Positions 1-13,339 of a stretch of DNA of 64,000 bases are shown here, piece by piece. Position numbers and translations under genes: made by a program. The stretch's first letter is position 1; each line of letters begins with the position of its first letter. The notes beneath the pieces are model-generated. The model saw only the letters and a list, made by a program, of their open reading frames with translations. It was not told the DNA's origin and ran no database searches. Source of the stretch: Ectocarpus siliculosus (Eukaryota > Sar > Phaeophyceae > Ectocarpales > Ectocarpaceae); contig FN648440.1 in NCBI GenBank assembly GCA_000310025.1, positions 1 through 64,000 on the forward strand. The letters are read 5' to 3'.

Positions 1-1050
1 GTCGCTCGGGTCCCCTAGTCCTCCCGGAAGTCCTCCCGACAAGTCTTTCATCAGCTGCTGTACGACTCGGACACAGTCGACTCCGGGGCGAACGGTAACC
101 TCCTCTCTAACTTTTGTCGAGCGGTTGTACTTCATCACAGAGTACGGTAAGCCGTTCGCCAGGGCATGCCACGCGCACATGGTATTCATGTGGCGCATAT
201 AGCGCGCTGGGACGTCTCTCCCGCTGCTGGATTTGTTCGCCCTCTTGTGTTTCTGGTGGGCGAATTCCCCGCTAGAGGCGTTGGGCATGTGTCCTGACGC
301 GCCAGCAAAAGGAGGAGGAGGCCATTGGGTCTAGAAATTGAATGCAGTTGTTGACGCGGCCGGGTCAAACGTGCAAGAGGTGCGGAGTGTCATTTCGAGG
401 GATGTTCGCATAGAATAGTTGCACATAGGCTAAGTTTTCGCCTCGCGGCAACAGAGAACATCCCACAAACTCACCGTGGTTCTTCACGGCTTCCGAATAG
501 TGTAGGGTACTGTGCATTGAAGGCCTCACGCCGTCCTTCCCGATAACTTCCTTCGCCACATGCACCTATACATATGTATGCAAGTATTATCCGTACAACA
601 CATCGGAATATGGGGGGGGGCGTCATGCTCAATATAAAGGTGCCACACTGTGCGCCATTCGATACAATGTGAAACCTCGAGGAGGGGGGTCTTCGAGTTG
701 CGCATACTATTAAGTATGGGTGGGCACATTGGGCAGCAAAATAGTTTTTGTGAGATGTTTAAATTACGAAAAAATACAGTCCTATTTCGACGAGGGCATG
801 GCGAGACTTGACCCACTAATACGGACCATTTCCATGTTGGAACGTCGTCTTGTCTCACCATGTCTTGCGCATGCTTGTGGAGCTGTTGCAGTTCCTCGTC
901 GTTGTGGGAGGGTGCTCGCACCGCAAACGACAAGGCAGATGCGGATTGCACGAGCTTGAGTAAAGCCTCCCACGCACCCGTCTGATTTCCCCAATTTGAT
1001 TCCAGAGTCTTGACTAAGTCCTGCTTGAAGTATTTCACCTGTTGCGGACG

Positions 1051-1112
<62 letters not shown>

Positions 1113-4100
1113 GACAGAGAGAGAGAGAGAGGGAGAGCGAGTAGAGAAAGGGAGATGAGACTGATTTCGATCCATCTTTTTACGTGGAATACAAGAGCTT
1201 CCGCGGTGGCGTAGCAGACTTGTCTGTTTTTAAAGTATAGGCCGGGATTGCAATGTAAAAGGGCGACCACATCGCACGGGTTTTGCCTTCATCATATAAG
1301 GTCTTCTGTACAGCTTTCATCATCTCAGGTCTTCTGCACACACGGCCAGTCTCTCACCATGGACCACGAGCTTTGAAGCACCTGTCGGAAGACGAGTAGC
1401 ATGATGGAGGACAGCAGCCACTTATTACTGCCCGTCAAGGAAGAGTAGTTAGTGACGATGTCCTTCAGTGGCTTCTCGCGTGGTGGGTACAAAGCGTGGC
1501 CGTGCTCCCTGATGATGGCCGACACGAGTTTTCGGCCAACCGGATTCAATCTCGTGAGGACGAAACTCTGAACGAGGGACTGGACGTTCTAGGGTGCGCA
1601 ATTAGAGAAAACACACGGTAAAGAGAACAGAGGGTGCGCATATGTCAAAGAAATTATGTGACGAGAAATAATCTATAGGGATACGCACAGTGGGGCTTGC
1701 GTATAACCCATGAAGTACTGTGAATCTACCAGGTACTCTGTAGCCTCGCCATTCATAATCTAATACACTCGCCTAGTCTCCACGACAGTGCACGAACACG
1801 ACCCCTGACGGCTTTTTATGTCGCCGGCGACGCCGTACTATGCTATGGTATCGCCCGCGGGTACAACATTAAATACTCTACGTACAAATCGTTTCAATTT
1901 ACCAGCGCATCCGCATGCAGGCTTTCGACTGGGGTTGCCTTGAGTGCATCGAGCTTGACGATGTCGTGTAACGGCCAGATTTCTTGTTCCGCTACTGGTG
2001 CCACGACGCCGAGTGTCCTTGAGAGGCTCGTTTGGGGCCGTTGGCGTGGACGCCAACTCAGCCAGACGAAGTCTCCCCCTCAAAATCTGGCCTCTCGTTC
2101 TTCGATTTGATTCTATGTCATACTTAGCTGACCCCAAATCTCCGCGGTCGTCTCCGAATTGCTCCACAAGGCAGTAAGGGCACGGGTGCAGGGTGGAAGA
2201 TGTGGGATGCTTGCAGTATAGAATGAGCGCTCGTTGGGGCGAGTCTGCCACAATCAGCAACATCCCGCCTCGGACAAACACCTGCTTAAGATAGACACAC
2301 AGAGAACAGAGAGGATATAAATTTATCTATCTAGAATTCCGCCGTACTTTTACACAACGCCAAACACGGCAGCAGTAGGCCATCGATTGTGGTGCTCTAG
2401 TGGAAATTTGCATATATGAAGAGTAATACGATATACACGCACCTCCACTTCCTTCCACCTTCCATCCCGATCCTGTACGAAAGCTCTGGCGATGCACCCC
2501 TTTTCAAGCTCATGCAAAATCTTAAATTGCAGAAGCATCTCCCCCTCGCTCGACGCCCCTGGAGAAGCGACTGTGGCAACGTGTATCTCTTGCTTTTTTC
2601 TCTGCAAAGCTAAGCTGTTCTACGCCCAGCTCAGGTACGACCCTCCCACCGATTTCTTGTTTCCGAGCCCATGTGCATTGAATCCGTCAATGTGGTAGTT
2701 GACTGGCACGCTCACGAACGGCCTGTTTGCGACGTTGTGAGAGTAATCGGAGCCGCGGATGGTGAAAAGCGGTTCATCCAGAGTGCCCTCCAGCTTCCAT
2801 GGCTCTGATCGTTTGTATTGCGGCGATGCCAATGATGCTGCGCCACCGGGTTCGTTTCGCTTCCGGTTTCCACCTCGATGCTTGTAGCGAATGACAAACG
2901 CTACACCAACAGCAGCCAGCGGTTGTATGTCGCCCACACGCTCCCCTTCTTTCCAGTCGGGGATTTTGCCTTGGCGATTTGTCACCTCGGCTTCCGGGTA
3001 TATTTCGCACAAGTCCTGGATGTCGGTGGTCCCCACCTCCTCGGTAATGGACTTGTCTGTGTCTTGTGGCTCCCACACTCTCAGGAATTGCACGCCGTAG
3101 GCTGTCAAAATCGCCCCACCACCGTCTTGCTCCCCCGCGACATCGATAGCAGGTATGAACGGGCGCACTGACGCTAACATTTTCCCCTTTTCAGCATCCC
3201 AAAAAATCCCCAAGACTCGGCAAATCCTGTTTGTCGTTGTCACATTATTACCATCATCTTGAGGTTGATGGGCTGCGACAATTGCGACGTCGTTTACGTG
3301 AACTGTCCTCCCTCTCGATCTAGGCGGCCTAATACCGTCGTATCCATAGTGGGGGGTTGATCTAGCTAGGATGCCGTGCATGTTTGCACGTCTTCTGTTG
3401 CCCACAGGCCTCTCTGGGCCACAAAATATGTGCTCAGAAGCCAGCCCGGATTGGATCGCCTCGTTTCTAGAAAGTTGCTTTCCTCCCGGGTTTTTTAAAA
3501 ACGTCTTCATCGACGAGGAAGCTTCTAGCTGCCGTTTGATTATCAAGTTCGCCGGGACATCGTACACAACTGAAGTGCTATCGTTGCCCCCGGCAGCGAT
3601 GGCGGTGGGTGAGCATCGCACGTCTCTCTTGTACACTTCATACAAGTTCATACAGTTGCGCATCCTAGCAACGAAGTGTTCGGCTTGTACGCCGTCTAGG
3701 TCGTTTATGTCAAACCCGCCCCCTGTTTTGGAGTCTTTGAACCGAAGCATAAACAATAATCCGGCCAATGCCGCCCGTGACATCTGCTCCTTGGTGACTA
3801 ACTCCATCAACAGCAAATGGGAGAGGGTCGGAAAGGGGTATGTCGTCGATTTCGCAGCCTTTGTGTTAAACCTAAGGTTTGGGGCCCCTCCTTCCATGAG
3901 GACTGCACCTTCCGCTTCACAAATGGGCTTGTGGACATTTCCTAGGCGCCGCATGTGACTGTCACCTTCAGGGACACCTTCAACGGAATCTTCACCGGCA
4001 CCATCACGAATTTTAGTTTCTTCGATACCACCATCCCTAACATCCAATATAGAGTCACTATCGTCGCCAAAATCATTACCGTCTAACAACATGTCAGCAT

Positions 4101-4341
4101 TCGACCAGCCAATATCATCACCACTCCGGTCAGACCCTTCGCTGCTGCTGCAGGGGTAGTTTCTATCGCCTTCACCAAATTTGCAATTCATCAGAAGTCG
4201 TTCCTGCAAGCTGATTTCGTTGTCGTCCTTCGCACGACCCCGCATGGCAAAAGCAATGCTTTCTGCGTTTCGGATAATTTCCGCCGAGTTGCTGGCGGAC
4301 GACGCCGCGCTACTGCGTGCATCGGATGAAGCACCCGCCAT
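1..4341 (-). pseudogene. Gene A: CACTA/TNP2-like DDE transposase, 3' end outside window
   Basis: Probable cut-and-paste transposase. Exons read leftwards from an ATG at 4341: 4341-2437, 2281-1903, 1588-1358, 1038-859, about 565-475, and 336 to beyond base 1. Exons 1, 3 and 4 are whole-codon lengths with good GT-AG sites. The N-terminal ~450 residues are acidic and Ser-rich. The core shows HIDGFNAHG (about residue 555), then IVADSPQRAL followed by HPCPYCLV, the Asp and Cys-pair pattern of TNP2/Plavaka-type DDE enzymes; the third acidic residue was not located. Exon 1 has an in-frame TAG at 2617-2619, after which the same frame stays coding to 2437. Exon 2 is 379 nt, one base out of phase, and the coding frame shifts near 2050. 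The family call is from memory of motifs and is moderate. Gene B starts divergently 984 bp away and is probably its partner. Confidence 0.6.
1054..1136. repeat. (GA)n microsatellite
   Basis: About 83 bases of nearly pure GA with a short GACA patch. It lies in the intron of gene A just upstream of the exon that starts at 1038. The long Leu/Ser open frames across it on the minus strand are repeat artefacts. Confidence 0.9.
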
Positions 4342-5325
4342 ACCTGTGTCGTGTGGGTGATATATCGCATTTGATGCTGAAATTTCCGAACTTGAGGAAG
4401 CAGTAGACTAATAATACTTTAGACGCAAAATGCATCTATAAGTAACACCCGATAAGCTGACGTGACTGTGTGTACATATTGCAGAGTAACCAATTAGCCT
4501 CTGTTCCGAATGGTGAAAATAAACCTATATATCTACGGCACGCGTAGTGGCTAAGGCCGCGCGCACTAACCGTAGAGAGTTTCCAGGAGACACCCAGCAT
4601 ATCCCCTGGACCATTGCTCAACAACGAGGGTCATGTGCCAAAAGGTGTATTCACTAGAACAAAAGTATTTCGACGAAACAGTAGTTGAATGCCACCATTT
4701 TCGGCGCCGCCCCTCTCTGTGCAAAATGTATGTTGTGGACGAATAAAGCACGGAAAACTATCCCGGGTTAAAGTGGCATGATACATGTTGCAAGGACACG
4801 TACGATTCATCGATTAAGTGTTGCAGCGAGCCCCCATCATCCTGCATATATCACCATACCTTCAGCGGGTTCGTCAACATGACTTGGGGAAGCAGACGCT
4901 TTCGATTCCCAACCGGCACTACCACGGTCATGATAGTATGTCGGCGGTACTGCTGTACGACCCCCCGCCTCCTGACATCGGACATCGCCGGGGTGAAATC
5001 TAGCTTGGTGTTGACGTAACGCCCGCGTGTCACGCGCTTCCGTCCCGCAGAAACAGGCAAATCTTCCTTGTTTTTTATGAGACGTCGCCCGCTCCGCCTC
5101 GCGCCCGGCCATTACTTATGTATACATATGTCAACTATCTGTGTTTTGCCTGCTGCCTAGACCACGGTTTCACGCACATCGCACGGGCGCGGCATAGGAA
5201 AAAATAAAGTCGCGACGAAACGAAAAAAAAAATAACGCCTTTTTGTTTTGAAACCTTATAATGGTTGAAGCTATCCCACGTCAGAAAGCCTCACTCCCCA
5301 CCCACCACCCACACAGACGCGCGCC
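4342..5325. promoter_or_regulatory. Divergent intergenic region between genes A and B
   Basis: A 984-bp gap between the start codons of two outward-facing genes, so it presumably holds both promoters. I see an A-rich patch at 5200-5232 and no convincing paired operator of the kind found at 40336/40603. The region 4436-5112 has short open frames only and no recognised gene. Promoter function is inferred from layout alone. Confidence 0.4.
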
Positions 5326-8300
5326 ATGGCGTCAAGCGGGTCGGGTTCATCGACCCGTAGGGCTACCCCTAATGCCATAGAGGCGGGCTGGATCGCGAGG
5401 ACAGGGGGGGGGGTAACCCGCTTCTCCCGCTCCAAGTCTAAGGGAAAGGGGAAGAAGCATGCTTCGCCACCGCCGCAGGCTCAGGTCAGTTCGCGCGATA
5501 CCGATGGGACCTGTCATGGGGTTAGTGCAGCTGCTGTTGAGGAGGCTGAGCGATATCTTGGTCCATTGTCGGATTTGATGGATTCACCAGTGAGCGGTCA
5601 CCACCGAGGCCGGCGCCTGCGCAAGCTCAGGTCCAAGATGGCCGTTGAAGACGAAGCACCCAACGTGCGTAAATGCGCGGCTACTTTTTTTTTTTTTTTT
5701 AGTTTTCGTACCATCATTACATGGCCTTGTCAAATAGCTGGACCGTCCCTATGGTGTCATGTACCCGCACCGATAGGTACGGCTGTCCTTTCTTTTACAG
5801 TCGCGACCGCTCTTCCTTTTAGTCGTGAACTCCCTCTCTACGTGGCAGTTGAAAGGACGAAGTGTCGAGAGCATGACGCACGTATGCATGATGGCCTGCA
5901 CATAATTTCCAAACACCAACCATCTACAAGCACAGCATTTGGAACTTACATTAACCTGTGTCTGGTTCGCTCTGGATCCAATTTGATGCAGATGAACTGC
6001 AGAGGGGCATGCGTACTTTCCTACGGGCTGTTGCGGAGTTTGAGCTAGGTTCGGGGCTCTTGCCTCGATGGATGTGCTGGATGAGGAAACCTGTAGCTTT
6101 CACCAACGACTGCTTTTTTCAAGGCAGCACAATATCTCGAGTAAAAAGGAATAATTAATAAAGACTTGTACCCATTCGAGATATATTAGTTGCGCAAGAG
6201 CGAACAGCCAACAACTACAAGTACGCTTCGAAGATTTCAGATCGCATTCCGGCTAACCCCGAATCTCGAGTCCTCTCAACGTCCTCCCGTCATAGCCGCA
6301 TTATGACGCAATACGTTGTGCCCAGCCACATCGCAAAACTTGCTCTAATTTTTTTGTCTGACCCGCCCTTGTCGTGTTGCTGTGTCTTTGTCTGTCCCAG
6401 GCGGAGGAGCCCAATGTCGATGATGATGTTGAGGCGGACCTGTCTTCCGTCAGGAACGTCTCCGCAGGCTCGGATCCGTCGGCCAGGGCGTCGAAGAGTG
6501 TTGTTTCCGGCGGTGGTGCTGGTCGGCAGTCGACGGGGGCTGCCCCGCAGGGTTCGTCTTCGCAGACGGTACCTGCCCCGTCCACACGTCGCCAGTCCGC
6601 GCCCCCCGTTACCGGTGCTGGTAGCGGGAGCGGCGGCGGCAGCAGCAGTGCCGCGCCCGCGGCATCCTCCGCCGCAACATCTTCGCAGAGCACCTCACGC
6701 AGGACTTCTGGTACGTTTGGCGAGATCACACCCTCGCGCCCTGCTGCTGCCTCCGGCTTCGGTTCTGGTGCTGCCCCCGTCGCTGCTGATGCTGCCTCCG
6801 GCTCCGGTTCTTCTGATCGTGAGATCATGATAACGTCCGCCATGACCCCGGCTGAAGCCATGGCGCACGTTATGGTGGTTCTCGGCGGAGCTGCGGCAGG
6901 CCCAATCTTCATCTACATGCTTCAGAAGCATATGGAGGAACACGTGAGTAAAATAGGTCTTCCCTGAGAAAATAATCACATTTTGTGGGACAGATATGTT
7001 TTCATTTTGGATGAACGAGTCATTTACAAACATTAATTTTGGACACTTAGCACGTGTTCAACAATTGGGTCTTTCCCATAAAGTGGACGACGATAGAAGA
7101 AGGGGTTAACGTTATGGGTCTAACTCGACGTCCGCCCTCTTGCGTAGACACACCACTCTCATAGTTCCCACTATATTTTCCATGACGTGGAGGCGTAGCC
7201 AGGACTCCTACATATACCTTGATGTGTATTGGAATCCTTCCAACTGTCACACACACATGGTCAATCGAGTACTTCCCATCATGCAGCAATTTCCAAGAGT
7301 TGCAGTTTTCATCCTTGATATGAGGACGAGGGTCTTGGTCATGAAATATTGCGGCGTGCCGCACTCAAACCTGTCGTCTGTTTGATGTTGTTCGATTCCT
7401 ACAAAATGTATTCGTCACAGACGGCAATCCACACTCTCCCTCCTGCCCCGCTTGATGTCCCGCCCGCCGTTGTTTTTCCCACTACATCCGTCGCAGGTAA
7501 AGCTGGTTTTCTCCCCACTTCTCGGCGGCAGCTCGTCGGTCGTTGCGGGTTCTCCGGGAAGTGCGACCCAGCCTGTCAGGCAGCCAGGAGGCTCAGTACG
7601 TGGCTTCACTGCTGCCATCTCCGTGGTGTGGAGTTTTGCACTCATCGGGCCCCAGCAGATGGACTACTGTACGGGGCATGGGCGGACGGACCCTGACACG
7701 AACGTATTCTGTAGGATGTCCTACATGTTCTGGGAGCCCACCGGTCTACGATACGAGCCCTTCATGAGTGAGTGTTGTGTTTTTTTTGGGTCATTCGAAT
7801 AAGTTTTTGTGTGAACTGATTCACTCACAGGTAGAGCGATGCGTCAAAGTTGCCCTGACCGTCAGGTCTCTAGTCATCGCGGTGGTCGAATACAACGTTG
7901 TGCTTATGCTGCTGAAATATTAGAGTTTGGCACATACACCACACAGCCCCGGAGTTCACGCCAATTGTAGTTTTTCGTAAGAGTCGGTCAATCGGCCTCC
8001 GTCCTTCGCTTTAGTTTGCCCGTGGAAACATATCGATTGCCGTTATCGGTCGGTGTTGCAGGCACGCCCTCTTACGATGTGGCCACTCGGCTACCCCTGG
8101 GGACACCTTAGCAGGGGGGGGGGGTCAACACTGTAGGCACCCTGTGATGGGGGGGGGGGGGGGGGGGCACAGGGTTCATAGCGAAAGGCAAGGTCCGGGC
8201 CTCGACCTTGTTAAGGTCTTGTGCCTTGGTGGGGTCTAAGGTCTCCACCTTGTACATGCTTAACACGCTGTCCGGTGTTGTTGGTGATGAAATTGAAGAG

Positions 8301-11033
8301 GTGAACATGTGGACACCTTACTGTTGCCTGACGTGTCCGTTCACTATCGTCCATTCGTTTTTGCACTGCTCCAAACACAGAGGCATTCCGGCCGGCGCTT
8401 CAGTCGGCCCGGGCTCAGTGGCACAAGGGGGTCAGGCTCGCCGTGGTGGAGTTCGTGCTCTCCCAGCTTCGGTTTGTCGCTAAAGAGCCGTCCAGTGTCC
8501 GCAAGGACTCCCATGGTCTTCTGAGGCTCGTCGCCCGCGCTCTGATGCAGGATGATCCCGAGGAGCTCGCAAAAAGCGAGGTTAGTATGTGGGTCGTGTG
8601 TCTTTCGTTGTGTTGAGGTTGACGACACACACTGCAATTTGCACTTTAGCCGCTATAGCGGCAGCAGTGTAAGTGACGGGATGATACCGACATATCATGC
8701 CGTTCGTATATGTCCTTAATGCCTCCACCTACGATGTTTTGGAGTTTGGTGCCAATAGTTTCCTGTTGCAAAATCAAGCGGTTTATGGTTCCCGGACGCG
8801 AACGAGTAGTCGTATACGCAGGAAGGGGGTGCAATCACGAACGGATGGGCTGCCATCATCATGTACATCATCCATGTGGTGGTCAATTAACTACACAAGA
8901 ATGCCTCCATGAACCTACCCTTCGTCTTGTTTGTTTCCGCACACAGGAGATGATGGTGTACATCGACTCCATGATCGAGCTCCCTCTGGACGCCCACAGG
9001 TCGGGAGGCTGGGAATCCCTGGGCCCCTTTGACATCTGGGGGGGGAATGCGCCTCTGTTCATCGAGGATGTGAGAAAAGTGAATGTGGCTGGCGTGGTCG
9101 CGCCCAATAATAATACGCCATTGACGTCACCGTTTTATTTTTTTTGATACACACTCTGTCATGATTAAGTATTATGCAGAACAAAACTGTATAGCGTGAT
9201 AATCACGAGTAGCAAGGAGTATGGAGGTAGGTAGGTAGGTATAGAGTTTGATATTGTACATTGTGCTCCATGCGTTTCGGAAGCATACTGCTGTTGTAGC
9301 CAAGGATCAAATTTTTCCGGTAGGTCGTCGGTCGATTTTTCTTCACAGTTACAAGTCGAAGCGAGAGTGTTTGCCAGAATGTTGCCGGCCATGATTCCGA
9401 ATTGTATAACGCCGTTACGTTCTCGTTTGTAAGTCGCTTTGAGGATGGCGGATGTGGGTGTTGGTGGAAGACACACCACCCGGCCGTGTGGTGTGTAACG
9501 CTAAGCTCTCTGCACAAAAAAACAATTATTAAAGTAGCTGCGGACAGGCGCGAACATTAAGAGTCGCGAGCCCAAATATTCTTGAGAGCTAGCTCTGCGA
9601 GAAGCGCCCCGCGGCTGTGTTTGGCGTCGAGTACTAAAGATTCACGGGGTAACAACCACATACATACCTTGATATTTTACCAGCCCTCGTTACGCCTCTA
9701 ATTCGTGCCTACGTCGGCTTATTTATATTTGTACTGAACACCAGGTTGCCTTGCCCCTTCTGGAGCTTGCAATCCAACAAATGAAAGTGCTGCCGGATGA
9801 CGACGACACCACGGACGCTTTTTCCAAGGCCAGGTCGCGGGTAAACCGCTGGGCCATTTTGGAGAGGGGGGGATCTCCCAACCAGGTTTTTTAGAAGGAG
9901 TGAGTACGAGACACACAACCTCATCATTTGGTACTCTGCAGCACGACCAGGGAAACATTTGGTCGGGCATTATTTTTGTTGTTCCATTTTTCGGATCTTA
10001 CCAAGTCATATTATGCGAAAGGCTAGTTATTTTCTGCGAGATGAATCGCTCCCCTGAGCGGCTTGTGTTATTTAATGCATGTAGACGACTACGCTACTCT
10101 CGCGAGATTTGTTCTAGGCTATACCACACACCCCGTAGGCGTATATACTGCAAAACATGCACACTACAACCAACCGTGTCTTCCGCCGTCCCCTCGCCTT
10201 TTAAACACGACAGGTTGTTCCGGAGCGCCTTCTTTTGGGCGACTGGGGATAACCAGACGCTCAAGCCCTGCCTGGGTCTAGACGCGAAGTCACTGAAGCA
10301 GGCCGACCTCAAGCAGTACGCGTGTCCTTACCTGTCGAAGCGGAGTAAGTATCCAGATGCCAATGTTGTCCTTGGTGTTCATCATGTATTGGCCTGGGAG
10401 CAACATAGTAGTCGCCTCCGTTCGCCGCCACATGCCTTCGTCCTATGTTTGCCATCCTTGCCCTTTCGAATTTTGTGTACACCCCGTGCATGTTCGTTCG
10501 GGGTGCTAGATTCGCAAGCTAGCGAAATATCTCGCGCCGGTTTTGTCGTCCTAAAAGTGAAATCTGTAGGTTTAGCCTCGGGTTGCTTAATAAATCCGCA
10601 TGCATGAGCACTATGTACCACCTTGGATTGCCCGTTAGTCAACCTGCAGTCACTCCTTCCCCAGTGGTTTTCCGTTCCGTGTTGCCTCGGGGCGCCTTCG
10701 TCCAATTTTTCCAGCACGTCATTTTCGTAAAACTGCGTCGCGATCCTAAAACTTCGATAAGCTGCACATGTGCCCGCTTCGAATGTTTGATTGCTGTTCC
10801 ATGGCGTGTCATTTGTCGTCATCTTACATCCTTCACTTTCACATACGTCACCCGATGTTGTGGCAGCCCCTCGCAAGGACGACGACGTTGGAGATATCGA
10901 AAACGAGGACTCCGATGACGAGGTCCCGGAGACCCTCGCCCCTGGCGTTGGCGGTGACGTGGACAGCGAGACCGATGATGGCGTGGACGCCGACGGCGAC
11001 GACGTGGACGCAATGGCCGTCGACGCCGTCTAG
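5326..11033 (+). CDS. Gene B: transposon-associated protein of unknown function, acidic C-terminus
   Basis: Unknown function. Exons: 5326-5664, 6401-6943, 7497-7767, 8381-8580, 8947-9069, 9745 to about 9899, about 10214-10344, 10867-11033. The first five junctions and the last (phase 1) are phase-coherent. The junction between exons 6 and 7 needs phase 2, which the strong GTGAGT donor at 9900 supplies, but then a TAG at 9891-9893 is in frame. The N-terminal 300 residues are Ser/Ala/Gly-rich. The middle is helical and includes VEFVLSQLRFVAKEP. The C-terminal 55 residues are strongly acidic, ending in DDVDAMAVDAV and a TAG that is followed two codons later by TGA. B' (16919-19980) has matching exons, including WATG/YITG and CPY positions with the same final intron phase. 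Pairing with gene A suggests an accessory protein of the same transposon. Confidence 0.55.
8114..8167. repeat. Two poly-G tracts (11 and 19 G)
   Basis: G runs at 8114-8124 and 8149-8167 inside an intron of gene B. They could fold as G-quadruplexes on the plus strand. Such tracts are also error-prone in sequencing, so the exact lengths are doubtful. Confidence 0.8.
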
Positions 11034-11452
11034 ACCTGATCTCCCCTTTATTGGCGGCATTTTCAGGCGCGAGGGTTGATTTCCGGTCTCGTTTTCCTGT
11101 AATACACGGTGTTTCCGATGCGGATTGCTACAGTGGGTTGTGCCGCGAACAGAGTACAATGAACACTATTTGTGGCTGGGGTGTTATCGCCAATTTCCCG
11201 TCTGTGACTGACGGATTTTGAAAGAAGAATAATGATGGAAGAGCGACCGACACATGCTCGAGCGTCGTGTCCTAATTTGTTTTTGTACCGGTCGGTGTGA
11301 TCGTCTTTGGAAACCGGCAAATTGTTGTGTCCTGCGTTATCGTATAAGGTCGTGCGCAACAACTCATGCAAAGCCATCAACTGAGACAGTGCTGCCGATG
11401 GTACATAGGTGTGTCTGGAATTATGAAATAAGTATGTAACGTAGCGAGTTAT
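11034..11452. other. No gene seen (3' flank of gene B)
   Basis: About 420 bp with short unsupported open frames and no motif recognised. It probably holds the 3' untranslated region of gene B. Confidence 0.4.
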
Positions 11453-12890
11453 TCCGGATCATGGTTGGATATTTGTTTACGTTCACCCTGTTTATTCACA
11501 GGCGTGCTTCGTCGATTGAAAAGCATTGCATTGATCGATGATGGGTTTGTTCAGGCACAGTGTGTTGTGTGTGGTTTCGTGTTTAGTAGAAAAGTCTGTG
11601 AAGACACAAACATGCAGACAGCAGAGAGAGAGACCCGGCGCTACCCCTGATGGTACTAGAAATGTAAGTTTGTAGTTCCGCCGTTTACTTTTAATCTTTG
11701 GTGAAATATATAGTGTGTACGTCACCCCTCTAAAGCCCCGAGGGTGTGGCATATACATACCTACACCATCGCAGAATACATCCGATTTTTTAATGGATGA
11801 TGGTTGGATATTTGTTGACGTGCACCCTGTTTATACACAGGAATACATCCGATTTTTTAATGGATCATGGTTGGATATTTGTATGACGTGCACCCTGTTT
11901 ATTCACAGGAATACATCCGATTTTTGAATGGATCATGGTTGGATATTTGTTGACGTGCATCCTGTTTATTCACAGGATTATATCCGATTTTTTAATGGAT
12001 CATGGTTGGATATTTGTTTACGTGCACCCTGTTTTCTACACAAGAATATATCCGATTTTTTTATGGATCATGGTTGGACATTTGTTGACGTGTACCCTGT
12101 TTATTCACAGGAATACATCCGATTTTTTAATGGATCATGGTTGGATATTTGCTGACGTGCACCCTGATTATACACAGGAATAAATCATATTTTTTAATGG
12201 ATCATGGTTGGATATTTGTTTACGTGCACCCTGTTTATTCACAGGCGTGCTTCGTCGGTTGTAGAGCATTGCATTGATCGATTATGGGTTTGTTCAGGCA
12301 AAGTGTGTTGTGTGTGGTTTCGTGTTTAGTAGAAAAGTCTGTGAAGACACAAACATGCAGACAGCAGAGAGAGACCCGGCGCTACCCCTGATGGTACTAG
12401 AAATGTAAGTTTGTAGTTCCGCCGTTTACTTTTAATCTTTGGTGAAATATATAGTGTGTACGTCACCCCTCTAAAGCCCCGAGGGTGTGGCATATACATA
12501 CCTACACCATCGCAGAATACATCCGATTTTTTAATGGATCATGGTTGGATATTTGTTGACGTGCACCCTGTTTATTCACAGGAATACATCCGATTTTTTA
12601 ATGGATCATGGTTGGATATTTGCTGACGTGCACCCTGGTTATTCATAGGAATACATCCGATTTTTTTTATGGATCATGGTTGGATATTTGTTTACGTGTG
12701 CACCGTGTTTATTCACAGGCGTGCTTCGTCGGTGGTAGAGCATTGCATTGATCGATGATGGGTTTGTTCAGGCACAGCGTGTTGTGTGGTTTCGTGTTTC
12801 GCAGAAAGGTTTTGTCTGTGAAGACACAAACTTGCAGACAGCAGAGAGAGACCGCCCTGATGATACTAGAACTTTGGGTTTGTTGCATGT
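11453..12890. repeat. Higher-order repeat built from a ~67-bp minisatellite
   Basis: A 66-67 bp unit with the core ATGGTTGGATATTTG and ending in TTTATTCACAG is present about seven times at 11776-12244 and three times at 12517-12718, with a partial copy at 11453-11503. Each array is followed by a non-repetitive 150-275 bp segment beginning GCGTGCTTCGTCG (11503, 12245, 12719), so array plus segment form a larger repeat of about 475-740 bp. Each unit ends in pyrimidine-rich sequence plus CAG, like a 3' splice site. The open frames at 11928-12183 simply read through the repeat. Copies differ by a few bases and one-base indels, so the frame is not maintained. Confidence 0.85.
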
Positions 12891-13339
12891 TCAGACATTG
12901 TTTCTCTGTTTGATTTAGAATATGTGGGGCAATGTTTGGTGGTGCCCATAGGGAAGTGTGTCGCAACTAGCGGTAGGCCTCATGAGATGACATATGTGAC
13001 TAGTCGTCGTTTTTCGGCCGCACGCTCTGCGGTACAACTGTTAAACGTTGTGAAACATCTTTTTGTTGTTCAGCGTCATGCTCGAATCCCTCGTAGGGCC
13101 GTCGGCCTATGCAGGCAATGTTGCGAACACCACACCTGGGCCAACGTCGCAATGTGGTTGTCGGCAAGGTTTGGGCGGATGTGAGCATGCCCCGAACCTA
13201 GCCGAAGGTCGCCGTGCCCTACATTGGCAGGTCTGGGCCGTTCGTTCCTTTCCCAGTTTCACACCTTAGTGAGACAATCATGGCGCACGTTGGCAGGGTC
13301 GGCACGTAGGCCGTGCCAGGTAGCGTGGAACCCTACCCG
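12891..13339. other. Spacer between two satellite arrays
   Basis: About 450 bp without a recognised gene. It becomes rich in CAGG/CCTG motifs towards 13300, where the 88-bp array begins. Open frames here are short and have no coding support. Confidence 0.4.

Noticed and set aside
782-1270. Leu/Ser-rich minus-strand protein
   Set aside because: It is a translation of the GA microsatellite overlapping a real gene A exon in another frame.
3371-3958. 195-residue plus-strand frame
   Set aside because: Lies wholly inside gene A exon 1 on the opposite strand, which has far better coding features.
11453-12890. CRISPR-like array
   Set aside because: Repeats are contiguous without unique spacers, and the sequence is eukaryotic.
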